Shown one piece after another: positions 17,936 to 26,324 of a stretch of 64,000 nucleotides of DNA. The DNA comes from Alistipes provencensis (GTDB taxonomy: Bacteria > Bacteroidota > Bacteroidia > Bacteroidales > Rikenellaceae): contig NZ_LT559262.1 of the NCBI RefSeq assembly GCF_900083545.1, positions 2,818,302-2,882,301 on the forward strand. The letters run 5' to 3'. The notes below the pieces were generated by a model. It searched no databases. It was not told where the DNA came from and saw only the letters and a list, made by a program, of their open reading frames with translations. A program made the translations under genes and the position numbers. Numbering within the stretch: position 1 is the first letter of the stretch; each line of letters opens with the position of its first letter.

Positions 17936-19629
17936 TATTTTACCACTTTCAATATTTCTCCGTTATCGGCAGCCACGGCGCGTTTCCACTTCTCGTTGTA
18001 GCCCGGGAACTGGATCTTGTCGGGAATCTGCCTTCCGTTGCCGTTGTCCACGAAATGAGCCGCGCTGCCGTCGCCGTCGAGGAACGACAGTACGTCGCCG
18101 TGCTCGCTCTTCACGTTGCCGTCCATGTATTTCACCAGCAGGTAATTATTGAGTTTCTGCCAGCGGTCGAAAAGCTCCTGCGCCGTCGAAACGCTCAACT
18201 CCGTGAGGTAGTTGCGGCGTGCCGCGGGCGACATCCGTCCCACCCGGGCGTTGACCCGCTCGACGTTGACCAGCATGTCGTTCTCCCACTTGTCCACGAC
18301 CTTGCGGATGTCGGCCGAAATCATGTCGTAGCGCATGTAGGCGAAATTGGTCGTGCGGTTGAAGAGCCAGAACGCCGACGTGGGCGAATATTCGAGCATC
18401 GAGCCGTTGCCCTCGCGGAAACATTCGGGAACCTCCTGCGCCGAGCAGAAGATCGGCGTCAGGCACGAGGTCGCCGCATCGTCCACGCCGAACCAGAGGA
18501 TGCCCATGTCGCGCGTTACGTTGGGCCGGGCCTGCGCCACGAACCAGAATCCGGTCTGCTGGGTGGCCGTGGCGCGCTCGTTGACGTATTTCACGCCGTC
18601 TACCTCGAACTCCATCGGACGCCAGCGGTAGGGGCAGTTGTGGCCTCCGGCACCGATGTCGGCGGTCATGTCCATCGGGGTGCCTTCGTAGTGGTCGCGC
18701 ATGCAGTCGAAGAGCGTCTTGGGCGACACTTTCGTGCGGGGCTTCACCCACAGCGGCATGCGGTTCTCCTTGTTGTGGCCCATCGCATAGTCCACATATT
18801 GGTCCATGTCGTCGGCCACGGTGCGGAAGAACGCCCACACGCGGGCTTCGCAGGCGCGCAGGGCTCCGAAATCGAGCGGAGCATAGGCGTCGCAGAAACT
18901 GAAATCCTCGTCCGGGCCCTTGTAATAACCCATCTCGCGGGCGAACGAAATCACGTCGGGCGAATAGAGACAGTTTTCGGGATCGTTCTTCGGGAAGGTC
19001 GTGATGCGGGCCTGATTGGCGTGCGCCGAAACATAGCCGTCGGGAATGCGGCGGGCCACCCAGACGATGCCTTTGCGGGCGTTGCCGCCCTTGCCGTCGT
19101 CCTTGAAACCCTTGCCGATCAGCTCCATGATCCACGCCTCGTCGGGATCGGCGATCGAGAACGATTCGCCGCTCGACGCATAGCCGTAAGTGTTGGCCAG
19201 ATCGGCGATCACGCCGATGGCCTCACGGGCGGTTTTGGCCCGCTGCAACGTAATGTATATCAGCGACCCGTAGTCCATGCGTCCCGTCGAATCCTCCAGT
19301 TCGCCGCGGCCTCCGTAGGTCGTCTCGCCGATGATGAGCGAGTGCTCGTTCATGTTGCCGATGGTCGAATAGGTCTCCCGGACCTGCGGGATGTCCCTCA
19401 GGTAGCGGCCCGTGTCCCATTCGTAGACGGGCAGCATCGCCCCGTCCTTGAATTTGCCGCCGGGGGTGTGGTACAGCGCGCCGTAGAGCGCGTGGGAGTC
19501 TGCCGCATAGGTGACCATCACCGAACCGTCGGTCGAAGCTCCTTTGGTGACGATGAAATTGGTGCAGGCCGATGCCGCGCCGTAGGCGACTGCGGCTGTC
19601 GCTGCAAGAATCAATCGGAGTTTTTTCAT
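17935..19629 (-). CDS. Peptidase family C69 dipeptidase, exported
   Basis: The 564-residue protein has a signal peptide (MKKLRLILAATAAVAYG) that cleaves before Cys22 in ASACTNF. In the C69/PepD Ntn-hydrolase family this Cys becomes the N-terminal nucleophile. Family blocks are CTNFIVTKGASTDGS, ETTYGGRG, and DPDEAWIMELIG (about 160). It probably hydrolyses dipeptides in the periplasm. The gene lies downstream of a promoter in a ~100 bp repeat that also precedes the lipoprotein gene at 52991, and it leads into lpdA. Confidence 0.9.
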   Translation of the reverse strand: MKKLRLILAATAAVAYGAASACTNFIVTKGASTDGSVMVTYAADSHALYGALYHTPGGKFKDGAMLPVYEWDTGRYLRDIPQVRETYSTIGNMNEHSLIIGETTYGGRGELEDSTGRMDYGSLIYITLQRAKTAREAIGVIADLANTYGYASSGESFSIADPDEAWIMELIGKGFKDDGKGGNARKGIVWVARRIPDGYVSAHANQARITTFPKNDPENCLYSPDVISFAREMGYYKGPDEDFSFCDAYAPLDFGALRACEARVWAFFRTVADDMDQYVDYAMGHNKENRMPLWVKPRTKVSPKTLFDCMRDHYEGTPMDMTADIGAGGHNCPYRWRPMEFEVDGVKYVNERATATQQTGFWFVAQARPNVTRDMGILWFGVDDAATSCLTPIFCSAQEVPECFREGNGSMLEYSPTSAFWLFNRTTNFAYMRYDMISADIRKVVDKWENDMLVNVERVNARVGRMSPAARRNYLTELSVSTAQELFDRWQKLNNYLLVKYMDGNVKSEHGDVLSFLDGDGSAAHFVDNGNGRQIPDKIQFPGYNEKWKRAVAADNGEILKVVK

Positions 19630-19649
19630 TGTTTTTCAGGTTTTGACAT

Positions 19650-19752
19650 CAAAGATAGTAAAAAGCGGGACGACTGCAAAACCGGATTGCGTTCGGTTCG
19701 GCAGAACGTTCCGACCTCCTAAAGGTGCCGTTAACGGCACCAAAGATAGATA
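19650..19752 (-). repeat. Promoter-bearing repeat, copy A, upstream of the dipeptidase gene
   Basis: Read on the minus strand, it starts TATCTTTG, then the perfect palindrome GGTGCCGTTAACGGCACC, TTTAGGAGG, TGCCGAACC, then GGTTTTG (-33), 19 bases, and TATCTTTG (-7, 19650-19657). The dipeptidase ATG lies 21 bases past the -7 box. About three quarters of the positions match copy B at 52861-52960 in the same order and orientation to the downstream gene. Confidence 0.75.
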
Positions 19753-19779
19753 ACAAATCCAATAATGGCAAAAATCCGT

Positions 19780-19829
19780 TATATTTGTATCGAATATGCT
19801 CACTGCATATCCCGGAAATACCCCCCCCC
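19780..19829 (+). promoter_or_regulatory. Promoter and C9-tract leader of the 19866 lipoprotein gene
   Basis: TATATTTG (19780-19787) fits the -7 consensus. The untranslated leader of about 70 bases contains nine consecutive C (19821-19829), 36 bases before the ATG. The promoter diverges from copy A of the repeat. A length change in the tract could alter leader structure. Confidence 0.5.
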
Positions 19830-19865
19830 GGTGCGGAGGTAAGAAATTGCAACTTAATTGCTTGT

Positions 19866-21092
19866 ATGAAAAAACTTTTGCTGTTGCTCCTCTCCGGGGC
19901 GATCTTCGGGGCCTGTTCCGACAAAAAGGTGCGTCTGGTTCTGGTGACCGACATCGTCATGCCTCCCGAATCGTGGACTTTTACGCCCGGCGACGGGGTG
20001 ACCGTTTCGGCCGAGGGGTTCGAGGCCGACGACGAGATCATGTTCGAAATCTACTGGGAGGAGGGCGCCGGGTCGTTCGCCCCGAACGGTTATGCCAAAG
20101 GCGTGCGGGGGATTGTCACGCAGCGTACTGCCACGAGCATCACCTTTCTGGCCCCGGGGCACTACCCCGCTTCGACGACCCGGGTGTTGCTGTTCCGTCA
20201 GGGTAAGATAATGCCGCTGGGCACGATCCGTGTTGCCGACGGAACTCCGAAAGCCGCGGCGATTTACGGCATTTCGGCCTCCGATACCGATGAAACCCTG
20301 ATCGAGCGCATCGACCCGGTGACGGGTGCCGTGACGAGGGTTCAAATGCTCAACATCGGGCAGGGACTCGACTGTGCGGTGGGCGTTCCCGGTTCGGGCT
20401 GGCTATTCGGCATCAGCTCCGGGGCGATGACCGGCTTCGACCTTACGATGAATTACTACAACGATTTCGGAGGGCAGGATTACCGGTTTGCCGGACAGGT
20501 CTCCGACTCCTATGTGGCGCTTCTCTCCTATGACTCGGAGCGGCTGAGGCTGACCACGCAGACCGCGACCCGGTCCGATTATTCCCCGGCCCCGGTCTCG
20601 TGGCCGATGCCCGAGGAGGTTGTGCAGACGCTTGTCGTGCAGCCGTTCGTGGTGGTCGGTTCCAATCTGTTGCTGGCGCAGCGCAATGCCGACGGCACCT
20701 GCACTCCGGTTCTACTGGGGATTCTCGGCGGTTCGGGGACGGGCGAGAACGTGGAAGCCGATGCGATGGTCCCGTTCTGGACAGCGGTCCCTTCGGCGAC
20801 GGAACCGGACCGGTTGGTGCGGGTCGGAGGCTATGCCGTGTCGAAAGATGGCGAGACGCAGTTGCGGTTGTTCGACATGGCCGGTGACGGCACTTTCGGT
20901 GAGATGCTGGCCGAGGTTCCGGGCACGGTGCTGTCGGTTACGGAGTATTCGCCCGATAAGGATACGCTGGAGATTTGCCTGCTTTGCGAGTCGGGCGGCG
21001 TGCGCCGCATCCATATCTACGATGTGCTGAAAAAGACACGGCGGACGCTTCCCGGGGAGTTCGGCTGTTCGCAGATCGTGGCGGCAAAATAG
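19866..21092 (+). CDS. Lipoprotein with N-terminal IPT/Ig-like region, function unknown
   Basis: The 408-residue protein starts MKKLLLLLLSGAIFGAC, a lipoprotein signal with the lipobox Cys at 17. ATG 19866 is chosen because it gives this signal; the longer frame crosses the C9 tract. Residues 20-125 (PPESWTFTPGDGVTVSAEGFEADDE, spread over about 38-62) look like an Ig/IPT fold as seen in Bacteroidales surface lipoproteins. The rest, with repeats such as YGISASDTDETLIERIDPVTG, suggests a beta-propeller-like domain. It is probably on the cell surface. No enzyme motif is visible. Confidence 0.8.
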   Translation: MKKLLLLLLSGAIFGACSDKKVRLVLVTDIVMPPESWTFTPGDGVTVSAEGFEADDEIMFEIYWEEGAGSFAPNGYAKGVRGIVTQRTATSITFLAPGHYPASTTRVLLFRQGKIMPLGTIRVADGTPKAAAIYGISASDTDETLIERIDPVTGAVTRVQMLNIGQGLDCAVGVPGSGWLFGISSGAMTGFDLTMNYYNDFGGQDYRFAGQVSDSYVALLSYDSERLRLTTQTATRSDYSPAPVSWPMPEEVVQTLVVQPFVVVGSNLLLAQRNADGTCTPVLLGILGGSGTGENVEADAMVPFWTAVPSATEPDRLVRVGGYAVSKDGETQLRLFDMAGDGTFGEMLAEVPGTVLSVTEYSPDKDTLEICLLCESGGVRRIHIYDVLKKTRRTLPGEFGCSQIVAAK

Positions 21093-21163
21093 GCGCTTTT
21101 TCCCGGGAGGTTTCGTGTTTGTACGAATTTTGCGTATTTTTACCGGGAAAAACTGAAAAACCA

Positions 21164-21853
21164 ATGTCTGATATAGCTTGTCAACTGTCGTTCGTGCGCT
21201 CGACGCTTCCCGAAGACGTCACGCTGGTCGCCGTGTCGAAGACACACCCCGCGGAGATGATTCGCGAGGCCTATGACGCCGGGCACCGCATCTTCGGCGA
21301 GAGCCGTCCGCAGGAACTGCGTGAGAAATACGAGGTCCTGCCCAAGGATATCGAGTGGCACATGATCGGCCACCTGCAGACCAACAAGATCAAATACATC
21401 GCGCCGTTCGTGGCGCTGATTCATTCGGTCGACAGCGCCCGACTGGCTGAGGCCATCCAGCGCGAGGCGGAGAAATGCGGGCGGACGATCGAGATACTGC
21501 TGGAGATACACGTCGCCGAGGAGGAGACCAAAACGGGCTGGGATGTGGGTGAACTGATGGAGTATATCCGCACGGCGCCCTTTGCCGGGATGCCGAACAT
21601 CTGCGTGCGCGGCGTCATGGGCATCGCCACCAACACCGACGACGGCGCGGTGATCCGCCGCGACTTCAACGAGCTCCGCCGCTGCTTCGAACTGCTGCAA
21701 CCTTACTTCGGGCCGCGGTTCGACACGTTGTCGATGGGCATGTCGCACGACTACCCGCTGGCCGTCGAATGCGGTTCGACGATGGTGCGCGTCGGCTCCC
21801 TGATCTTCGGCCGGCGTAAGACGCCGGTTTCAGCGGGCAACGATATGCAATAA
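21164..21853 (+). CDS. YggS/PROSC-family PLP homeostasis protein
   Basis: The 229-residue protein binds pyridoxal phosphate without known catalytic activity and helps balance B6 vitamers. The PLP Lys is in VAVSKTHP (about 27); other family blocks are FGESRPQELREK, WHMIGHLQTNKIKY, LSMGMSHDYPLAV and VRVGSLIFG near the end. The ATG at 21164 is about 70 bases after the upstream lipoprotein. It sits just before proC, a common pairing of these genes. Confidence 0.94.
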   Translation: MSDIACQLSFVRSTLPEDVTLVAVSKTHPAEMIREAYDAGHRIFGESRPQELREKYEVLPKDIEWHMIGHLQTNKIKYIAPFVALIHSVDSARLAEAIQREAEKCGRTIEILLEIHVAEEETKTGWDVGELMEYIRTAPFAGMPNICVRGVMGIATNTDDGAVIRRDFNELRRCFELLQPYFGPRFDTLSMGMSHDYPLAVECGSTMVRVGSLIFGRRKTPVSAGNDMQ

Positions 21854-21924
21854 TGCTACACCCGTCTTTGCGCCCCGGAGGGTTGACGGCGAAATAACGA
21901 TAAGTATACTAAACCAGACAGACT

Positions 21925-22707
21925 ATGAAAATCGGATTTATCGGATTCGGAAATATGGCGCAGGCCCTCGCGCACGGCTTGGTCCGCGGAAAGGCCGTTG
22001 AGGCCGGGAATATCGGCGCCTGCGCGCGCGACCGTGCGAAATTGCAGCGCAACACGGAGCCCCACGGGTTCCGGGCTTTCGACGATGCCGCGGCCGTCGC
22101 GGAGTTCGCCGACATCGTGATCGTCGCCGTGAAACCCTATCAGGTCGAGGCGGTCGTGACGCCCGTCCGGGAACTGCTGGCGAAGAAGATCGTCGTTTCG
22201 GTGGCCGCAGGCGTCACGTTCGATGATTACGAGCGGATGCTCGTGCCCGGTACGGCCCACCTGTCGACTATCCCCAATACGCCCGTCTCGGTCTGCGAAG
22301 GCATCGTCGTCTGTGAACGCCGCCATTCGCTGTCGGATGCGCAGTGGACATGCGTCGAGGGGCTGTTCTCGAAACTCGGGATCGTGATCCGGATGGATAC
22401 CGCCCTGCTCGATATTTCAAGCACCGTCTGCGGCTGCGGTCCGGCGTTTGTCGCCATGTTCATGGAGGCGCTGGCCGACGGCGCCGTCAAACACGGCATT
22501 CCGCGTGCCGACGCCTACCGGATGGTGAGCCAGATGGTCGCCGGAACCGGAAAGTTGCAACTTGTGACGGGGCAGCACCCCGGGGTGATGAAAGATGCCG
22601 TCTGCTCGCCCGGCGGCACGACGATCGTGGGCGTCGCCGAGTTGGAACACAAGGGTCTGCGCGGTGCGGTCATCGCCGCCGTCGATGCCGTGCAGAGCAA
22701 ATCGTAA
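21925..22707 (+). CDS. proC: Pyrroline-5-carboxylate reductase
   Basis: The 260-residue enzyme makes the last step of proline synthesis, reducing pyrroline-5-carboxylate with NAD(P)H. The Rossmann motif GFGNMA is at 7-12. The C-terminal signature MKDAVCSPGGTTIVGV is present near 225-240. The length is normal. A strong terminator follows. Confidence 0.95.
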   Translation: MKIGFIGFGNMAQALAHGLVRGKAVEAGNIGACARDRAKLQRNTEPHGFRAFDDAAAVAEFADIVIVAVKPYQVEAVVTPVRELLAKKIVVSVAAGVTFDDYERMLVPGTAHLSTIPNTPVSVCEGIVVCERRHSLSDAQWTCVEGLFSKLGIVIRMDTALLDISSTVCGCGPAFVAMFMEALADGAVKHGIPRADAYRMVSQMVAGTGKLQLVTGQHPGVMKDAVCSPGGTTIVGVAELEHKGLRGAVIAAVDAVQSKS

Positions 22708-22723
22708 TAAAATCCCTTCCAAA

Positions 22724-22766
22724 AAATAGGAGAAAGGGCCCTCTGACAGGGCCCTTTCTCCTATTT
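22724..22766. terminator. Bidirectional terminator after proC
   Basis: AATAGGAGAAAGGGCCC pairs with GGGCCCTTTCTCCTATT around CTCTGACA or similar. It separates the rightward proC from the leftward glycosyltransferase, overlapping the latter's last codons. Confidence 0.85.
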
Positions 22767-23540
22767 ATGCAGTCCGAGTCCGCGCATCAGGCTCTTCCAC
22801 CAGCGCGAATACCATTTCTTTTTTTTGCGGGGCTTTTCCGGCCGCCAACTGCCGATACAATGATGTATGGCGTAATTTCCGGGGGCGGCTTTTTCCGGAT
22901 ACGCTGCGATGGCCGCCGAGGGATGGATGCGGATGCCCTCGTCCAACTCCTGTGCTATGTCCCTGTATTTCAGTCCGGCCGGCCGCGCATGGTAGGCCAT
23001 GATGTCGGGCGCTATGATTTTGTCGTAAAGCGTACCGTCCCCGAGGATGAAATGGTGGCTGTCGTACCAGTCGAGACAGCGTTTGGTGAACGGATGTCCC
23101 GCCGTGACACCGAATGCCCCCGACTGCAAACCCACCCCTACGTCCGGGAACAGGTCGGATACCAATACCTCCCCCTCTTCCGAAATGTAACCTTTGGCGA
23201 TATTCCGGGCCAGCACCGTCTCTTCGGTCTCTATGGCCGCGAACATCTCCGCATCGAGCAGGTCGTCGAACGGTTTGAGCGTCTCGACGTCGGTGTCCAA
23301 GTAGATGCCTCCCTCCCGGTAGAGCGCGTAGTGGCGGATGTAGTCGGCGGCGAAAGCGTATTTCTTCCGTTCGACCGCCTCCCGGACCCATGGCACGGAG
23401 TTCACGTCGAAACGGCTCTCGTCCCAGCGGACGATTTCGTATCCGGGCATCACCGTGCGCCACGATTCCATGCACAGCCTGATCCGGTCGGGATATTTAC
23501 CCCCCCCCAGCCAGCAAAAGTGGATTTTCTTAGGTATCAT
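22761..23540 (-). CDS. Glycosyltransferase of the OCH1/capsular polysaccharide type
   Basis: The 259-residue protein has the DXD sugar-nucleotide motif LDTD (81-84) within GGIYLDTDVE, preceded by FAADYIRHYALYREGG, the standard pattern of this family. A basic C-terminus (RKKKKWYSRWWKS) may bind the membrane. It probably adds a sugar to a surface glycan. Codons 11-14 (LGGG) contain nine consecutive G on the coding strand (23500-23508); loss or gain of one base would truncate the protein after about 15-20 residues. It stands alone between convergent proC and the M23 peptidase gene. Confidence 0.88.
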   Translation of the reverse strand: MIPKKIHFCWLGGGKYPDRIRLCMESWRTVMPGYEIVRWDESRFDVNSVPWVREAVERKKYAFAADYIRHYALYREGGIYLDTDVETLKPFDDLLDAEMFAAIETEETVLARNIAKGYISEEGEVLVSDLFPDVGVGLQSGAFGVTAGHPFTKRCLDWYDSHHFILGDGTLYDKIIAPDIMAYHARPAGLKYRDIAQELDEGIRIHPSAAIAAYPEKAAPGNYAIHHCIGSWRPEKPRKKKKWYSRWWKSLMRGLGLHK

Positions 23541-23565
23541 TTCTGATGGATTTCGGCCGGCGTCG

Positions 23566-24774
23566 TTACCGGATGCGCAGCGAACGCCCGATTTGCAGGA
23601 TGGTGGTCGACTTGATGCCGTTCAGCCGGCAGATGTTCGACACCGTCGTTCCGTTCCGGCGGGCGATGGCGCCCAGCGTATCTCCCGAGCGGATTTTGTA
23701 GTATTTCATGGCGGCCTTCTCGGCGGCTTCCTTCTTGTCCTGCTCCTCGTTGGCTATCTCGTCGTCGAAATCCTGTCCGGCGTTGGAGTAGATGCTGAAG
23801 AACGATTTTTTCAGCAGGAACGTCTCGCGGCTCAGCGTGCCGTTCTTGAAGTCGATCAGACGCTCGGGGTCGAACGACTGCCCGTAGTAACGGGTCTCGA
23901 AATGGAGGTGGGGACCCGTCGAACGGCCCGTCGAGCCGCCCAGACCGATGATCTGCCCCGCCTCGACCCATTGTCCGGGCTCCACCATGCGTTCCGACAG
24001 GTGGCCGTAGTAGGTCTCCAGCCCGTTGTCGTGGCGGATGATGACGAGGTTGCCGTAGCCGCCCTTGTTATACTGCGAGATGCGCACGCGGCCGCAGAAA
24101 GCGGCGTAAATCGGGTCGCCCATCTTGAGCGGCAGGTCCACGCCCTGATGCTGGCGCCGGCGCCGGGGGCCGTATTTACCGCGCGGATGCACGGCGCCCT
24201 GATAGGGGCAATGGTAGCTCGTCAGCGAATCCACGAGGTCGATGACCACCGATTTGGGCATCCCCGACATGTCGACTTCCCGGTAGGGAAAAAGCGTCGA
24301 CGTGTCCCAGTATTTCTCGAAGATGGTGCTGTCCTTGGCGATTTCGCGGTTGCGGATGTATTTCCATGAGTTGTTGCTGTAGAGGATCACCTGCACGGCG
24401 TCGTTGTCCGTCGTGAGGGTGTCGATCACGGTCAGCCCGTTGGAATCGAAGATGGATTCGATCTTCGTGGGACGAAGGCGCAACTGTAGTGCGGCGATGG
24501 AGTCGGCTGCCGCCTGCTCGGGGCTGACGACCGGTGCGGGGGCCGGTTCCGGCTCCTCCGCATCCCCGGCGAACTGCTCGGCGATGACGAGGCTGCGGAG
24601 CGAGTCGATCAGCGAGGCCTGCCGGGACGTTACGGCCAGAAGCGAGTCCGCAGCAATGACTTCACTGTTTTTTGCGGCGGTCCGCGACCGTGCGTTTTTG
24701 GGCTTGCGTGCTTCCGCGGCGAAGACCAGCGAGAGGGCCGCGAGTGTCAACAGGTATTTTTTCATATCTTTCAT
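23566..24774 (-). CDS. M23 family metallopeptidase with LysM domain
   Basis: The 402-residue protein starts MKDMKKYLLTLAALSLVFAAEA, a signal peptide, and is probably periplasmic or on the envelope. A low-complexity region (30-90) precedes the LytM/M23 domain: HQGVDLPLKMGD with the metal-binding His and Asp, and HLHFE at about 289-293. A LysM domain (about 357-402; YKIRSGDTLGAIARRNGTT) binds peptidoglycan. It likely acts as a peptidoglycan endopeptidase or a division-amidase activator. Its ATG overlaps the DUF3109 stop (ATGA). The much longer open frame upstream is a shadow of DUF3109. Confidence 0.93.
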   Translation of the reverse strand: MKDMKKYLLTLAALSLVFAAEARKPKNARSRTAAKNSEVIAADSLLAVTSRQASLIDSLRSLVIAEQFAGDAEEPEPAPAPVVSPEQAAADSIAALQLRLRPTKIESIFDSNGLTVIDTLTTDNDAVQVILYSNNSWKYIRNREIAKDSTIFEKYWDTSTLFPYREVDMSGMPKSVVIDLVDSLTSYHCPYQGAVHPRGKYGPRRRRQHQGVDLPLKMGDPIYAAFCGRVRISQYNKGGYGNLVIIRHDNGLETYYGHLSERMVEPGQWVEAGQIIGLGGSTGRSTGPHLHFETRYYGQSFDPERLIDFKNGTLSRETFLLKKSFFSIYSNAGQDFDDEIANEEQDKKEAAEKAAMKYYKIRSGDTLGAIARRNGTTVSNICRLNGIKSTTILQIGRSLRIR

Positions 24775-25352
24775 TGTTGTCTGATGAGTTCTTCGGCCGT
24801 TTCCAGCGCCTTGTAGAATTCCTCGCCGAAGCGTCGGACGATCGGTTCCCGGAGGGCCTTGTAGACCGGGATGCCCAGCTTCGCACCGCACCGGCGGGCC
24901 GGTGCGCACACCGACCAGCGGTGGTAGTTGAGCCCCACGGTACCGTTCGAGAAGCGCATCACGCGGATGGGATAGAGGTGGCACGAGATCGGTTTGCGGA
25001 ACGGGGTCCTGCCCTCCTGCCACGCTTTTTCGATGGCGCAGAGCGTCACGCCGTTCTCCTCGTAGGTATAGGCGCACTCGGCGTCGCCGACCAGCGGCGT
25101 CGTCAGGTCGCCGTCCTCGTCCACGACCATGAAACCCTGCCGTTCGACGGACTCGATGCCTTCGGGCGTCATGTAGGGCTTGTAGTTGGGGTATTCGCGT
25201 TCGAGGATTGCGACTTCCTCCTCTTCGAGCGGCGCTCCGGCGTTGCCCTCGACGCAGCAGATGCCCTTGCACTGTGCGATGTCGCAGGCGAAGCATTCGC
25301 GCAGCAGGTCGGCGCTCACGATTTTGTCGTCGATCTCGATCATTTGCGGCAT
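24771..25352 (-). CDS. DUF3109 family cysteine-rich protein
   Basis: The 193-residue protein has Cys clusters typical of DUF3109/YkgJ-like proteins: CFACDIAQCKGICCVEG (21-37), SCHLYPIR near 124-131, and CAPARRCG near 149-156. These probably bind zinc or an iron-sulfur cluster. The function is unknown. The start overlaps the end of ddl by 13 bases and the stop overlaps the M23 gene start, so it lies in the middle of a tight leftward operon. Confidence 0.88.
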   Translation of the reverse strand: MPQMIEIDDKIVSADLLRECFACDIAQCKGICCVEGNAGAPLEEEEVAILEREYPNYKPYMTPEGIESVERQGFMVVDEDGDLTTPLVGDAECAYTYEENGVTLCAIEKAWQEGRTPFRKPISCHLYPIRVMRFSNGTVGLNYHRWSVCAPARRCGAKLGIPVYKALREPIVRRFGEEFYKALETAEELIRQQ

Positions 25353-26323
25353 GTGTCTGCGATGATGATGTCATAGAGTTCCCCGAGCGACATGCCCATT
25401 TCGCGGGCCTGCTTGGGGACGATGCTCCCGGCGCTCATGCCGGGGATCGAGTTCAGCTCGATGAGATAGGGTTTTCCCGCCGGGGTGACGATGAAATCCA
25501 CCCTTACGACGCCCGAGCAGCGGCATACTTTGTATGCTTCGCGGGTCATGCGGTTCAGCTCGGCCCTGACCTCGGGGGCGATGTCCGCCGGGGTGATCTC
25601 GTCGGAATACCCGGCGGTGTATTTGGCCTCGTAGTCGAAGAAATCCTTTTTGGAAACGATCTCCGTGATGGGGAAGATATATTCCTTTCCGCCGGCGATC
25701 ATCATTCCGCAGCCCATTTCACGCCCTGCGATGCACTCCTCGATCAAAATTTCATCGTCCTGAGCGAATGCCGCGTCGATGGCCGCGGGCAGTTCCTCCG
25801 GGGTGTGGACCTTCGTCACGCCGAACGACGAACCGCTGGCGTTGGGCTTCACGAACAGCGGCATGCCGAGGTCGGCGACGATCTTCGCCGCGTCGAACGC
25901 TTCGCCCCTGCGCAGGAAAATTTCGCGGGCGAGGTTGACACGGCCCGCCAGCGTGCGCTTGGTGGTGATCTTGTCGAAGGTGATGACCGACGAGGTCATC
26001 GAGCACGACGAATAGGGAACGCCCATCATGTCGAGGTATCCCTGTAACTTACCGTCCTCGCCGGGCGTGCCGTGGATGATGATGAGGGCGTAGTCGAATG
26101 CCTTGTGGACACCGTCGACGGTGATCGAAAAGTCGTTCTTGTCGACCTGCCACCGGCGGCCGTCCGGCGCCGTGTAGTGCCAGTCGCGGTGGTGGAGGTC
26201 GACGACCGTGATGTCGTATTTCGTGTGGTCGAGGGCCGCTTCGATCTGTGCGGCGCTCTGGAGGGCGATCTCCCGCTCGGGCGAATCTCCGCCGGCCAGA
26301 AGAGCTATCTTCAAACGTGTCAT
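25340..26323 (-). CDS. ddl: D-alanine--D-alanine ligase
   Basis: The 327-residue ATP-grasp enzyme makes the D-Ala-D-Ala dipeptide of peptidoglycan in the cytosol. It has LLAGGDSPEREIAL (8-21), IIHGTPGEDG (82-91), LFVKPNASGSSFGVTKV (ATP-grasp loop) and YLIELNSIPGMSAGSIVPKQ near the end. ATG 26323 (MTRLKIALL) lies one base past the nadD stop; the longer open frame upstream is a shadow of nadD. Start and end overlaps suggest coupled translation with nadD and DUF3109. Confidence 0.95.
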   Translation of the reverse strand: MTRLKIALLAGGDSPEREIALQSAAQIEAALDHTKYDITVVDLHHRDWHYTAPDGRRWQVDKNDFSITVDGVHKAFDYALIIIHGTPGEDGKLQGYLDMMGVPYSSCSMTSSVITFDKITTKRTLAGRVNLAREIFLRRGEAFDAAKIVADLGMPLFVKPNASGSSFGVTKVHTPEELPAAIDAAFAQDDEILIEECIAGREMGCGMMIAGGKEYIFPITEIVSKKDFFDYEAKYTAGYSDEITPADIAPEVRAELNRMTREAYKVCRCSGVVRVDFIVTPAGKPYLIELNSIPGMSAGSIVPKQAREMGMSLGELYDIIIADTCRK

Positions 26324-26324
26324 T

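Noticed and set aside
18055..19722. 555-codon plus-strand ORF
   Set aside because: It is antisense to the C69 dipeptidase and Arg/His-rich, as expected for a GC-rich shadow frame.
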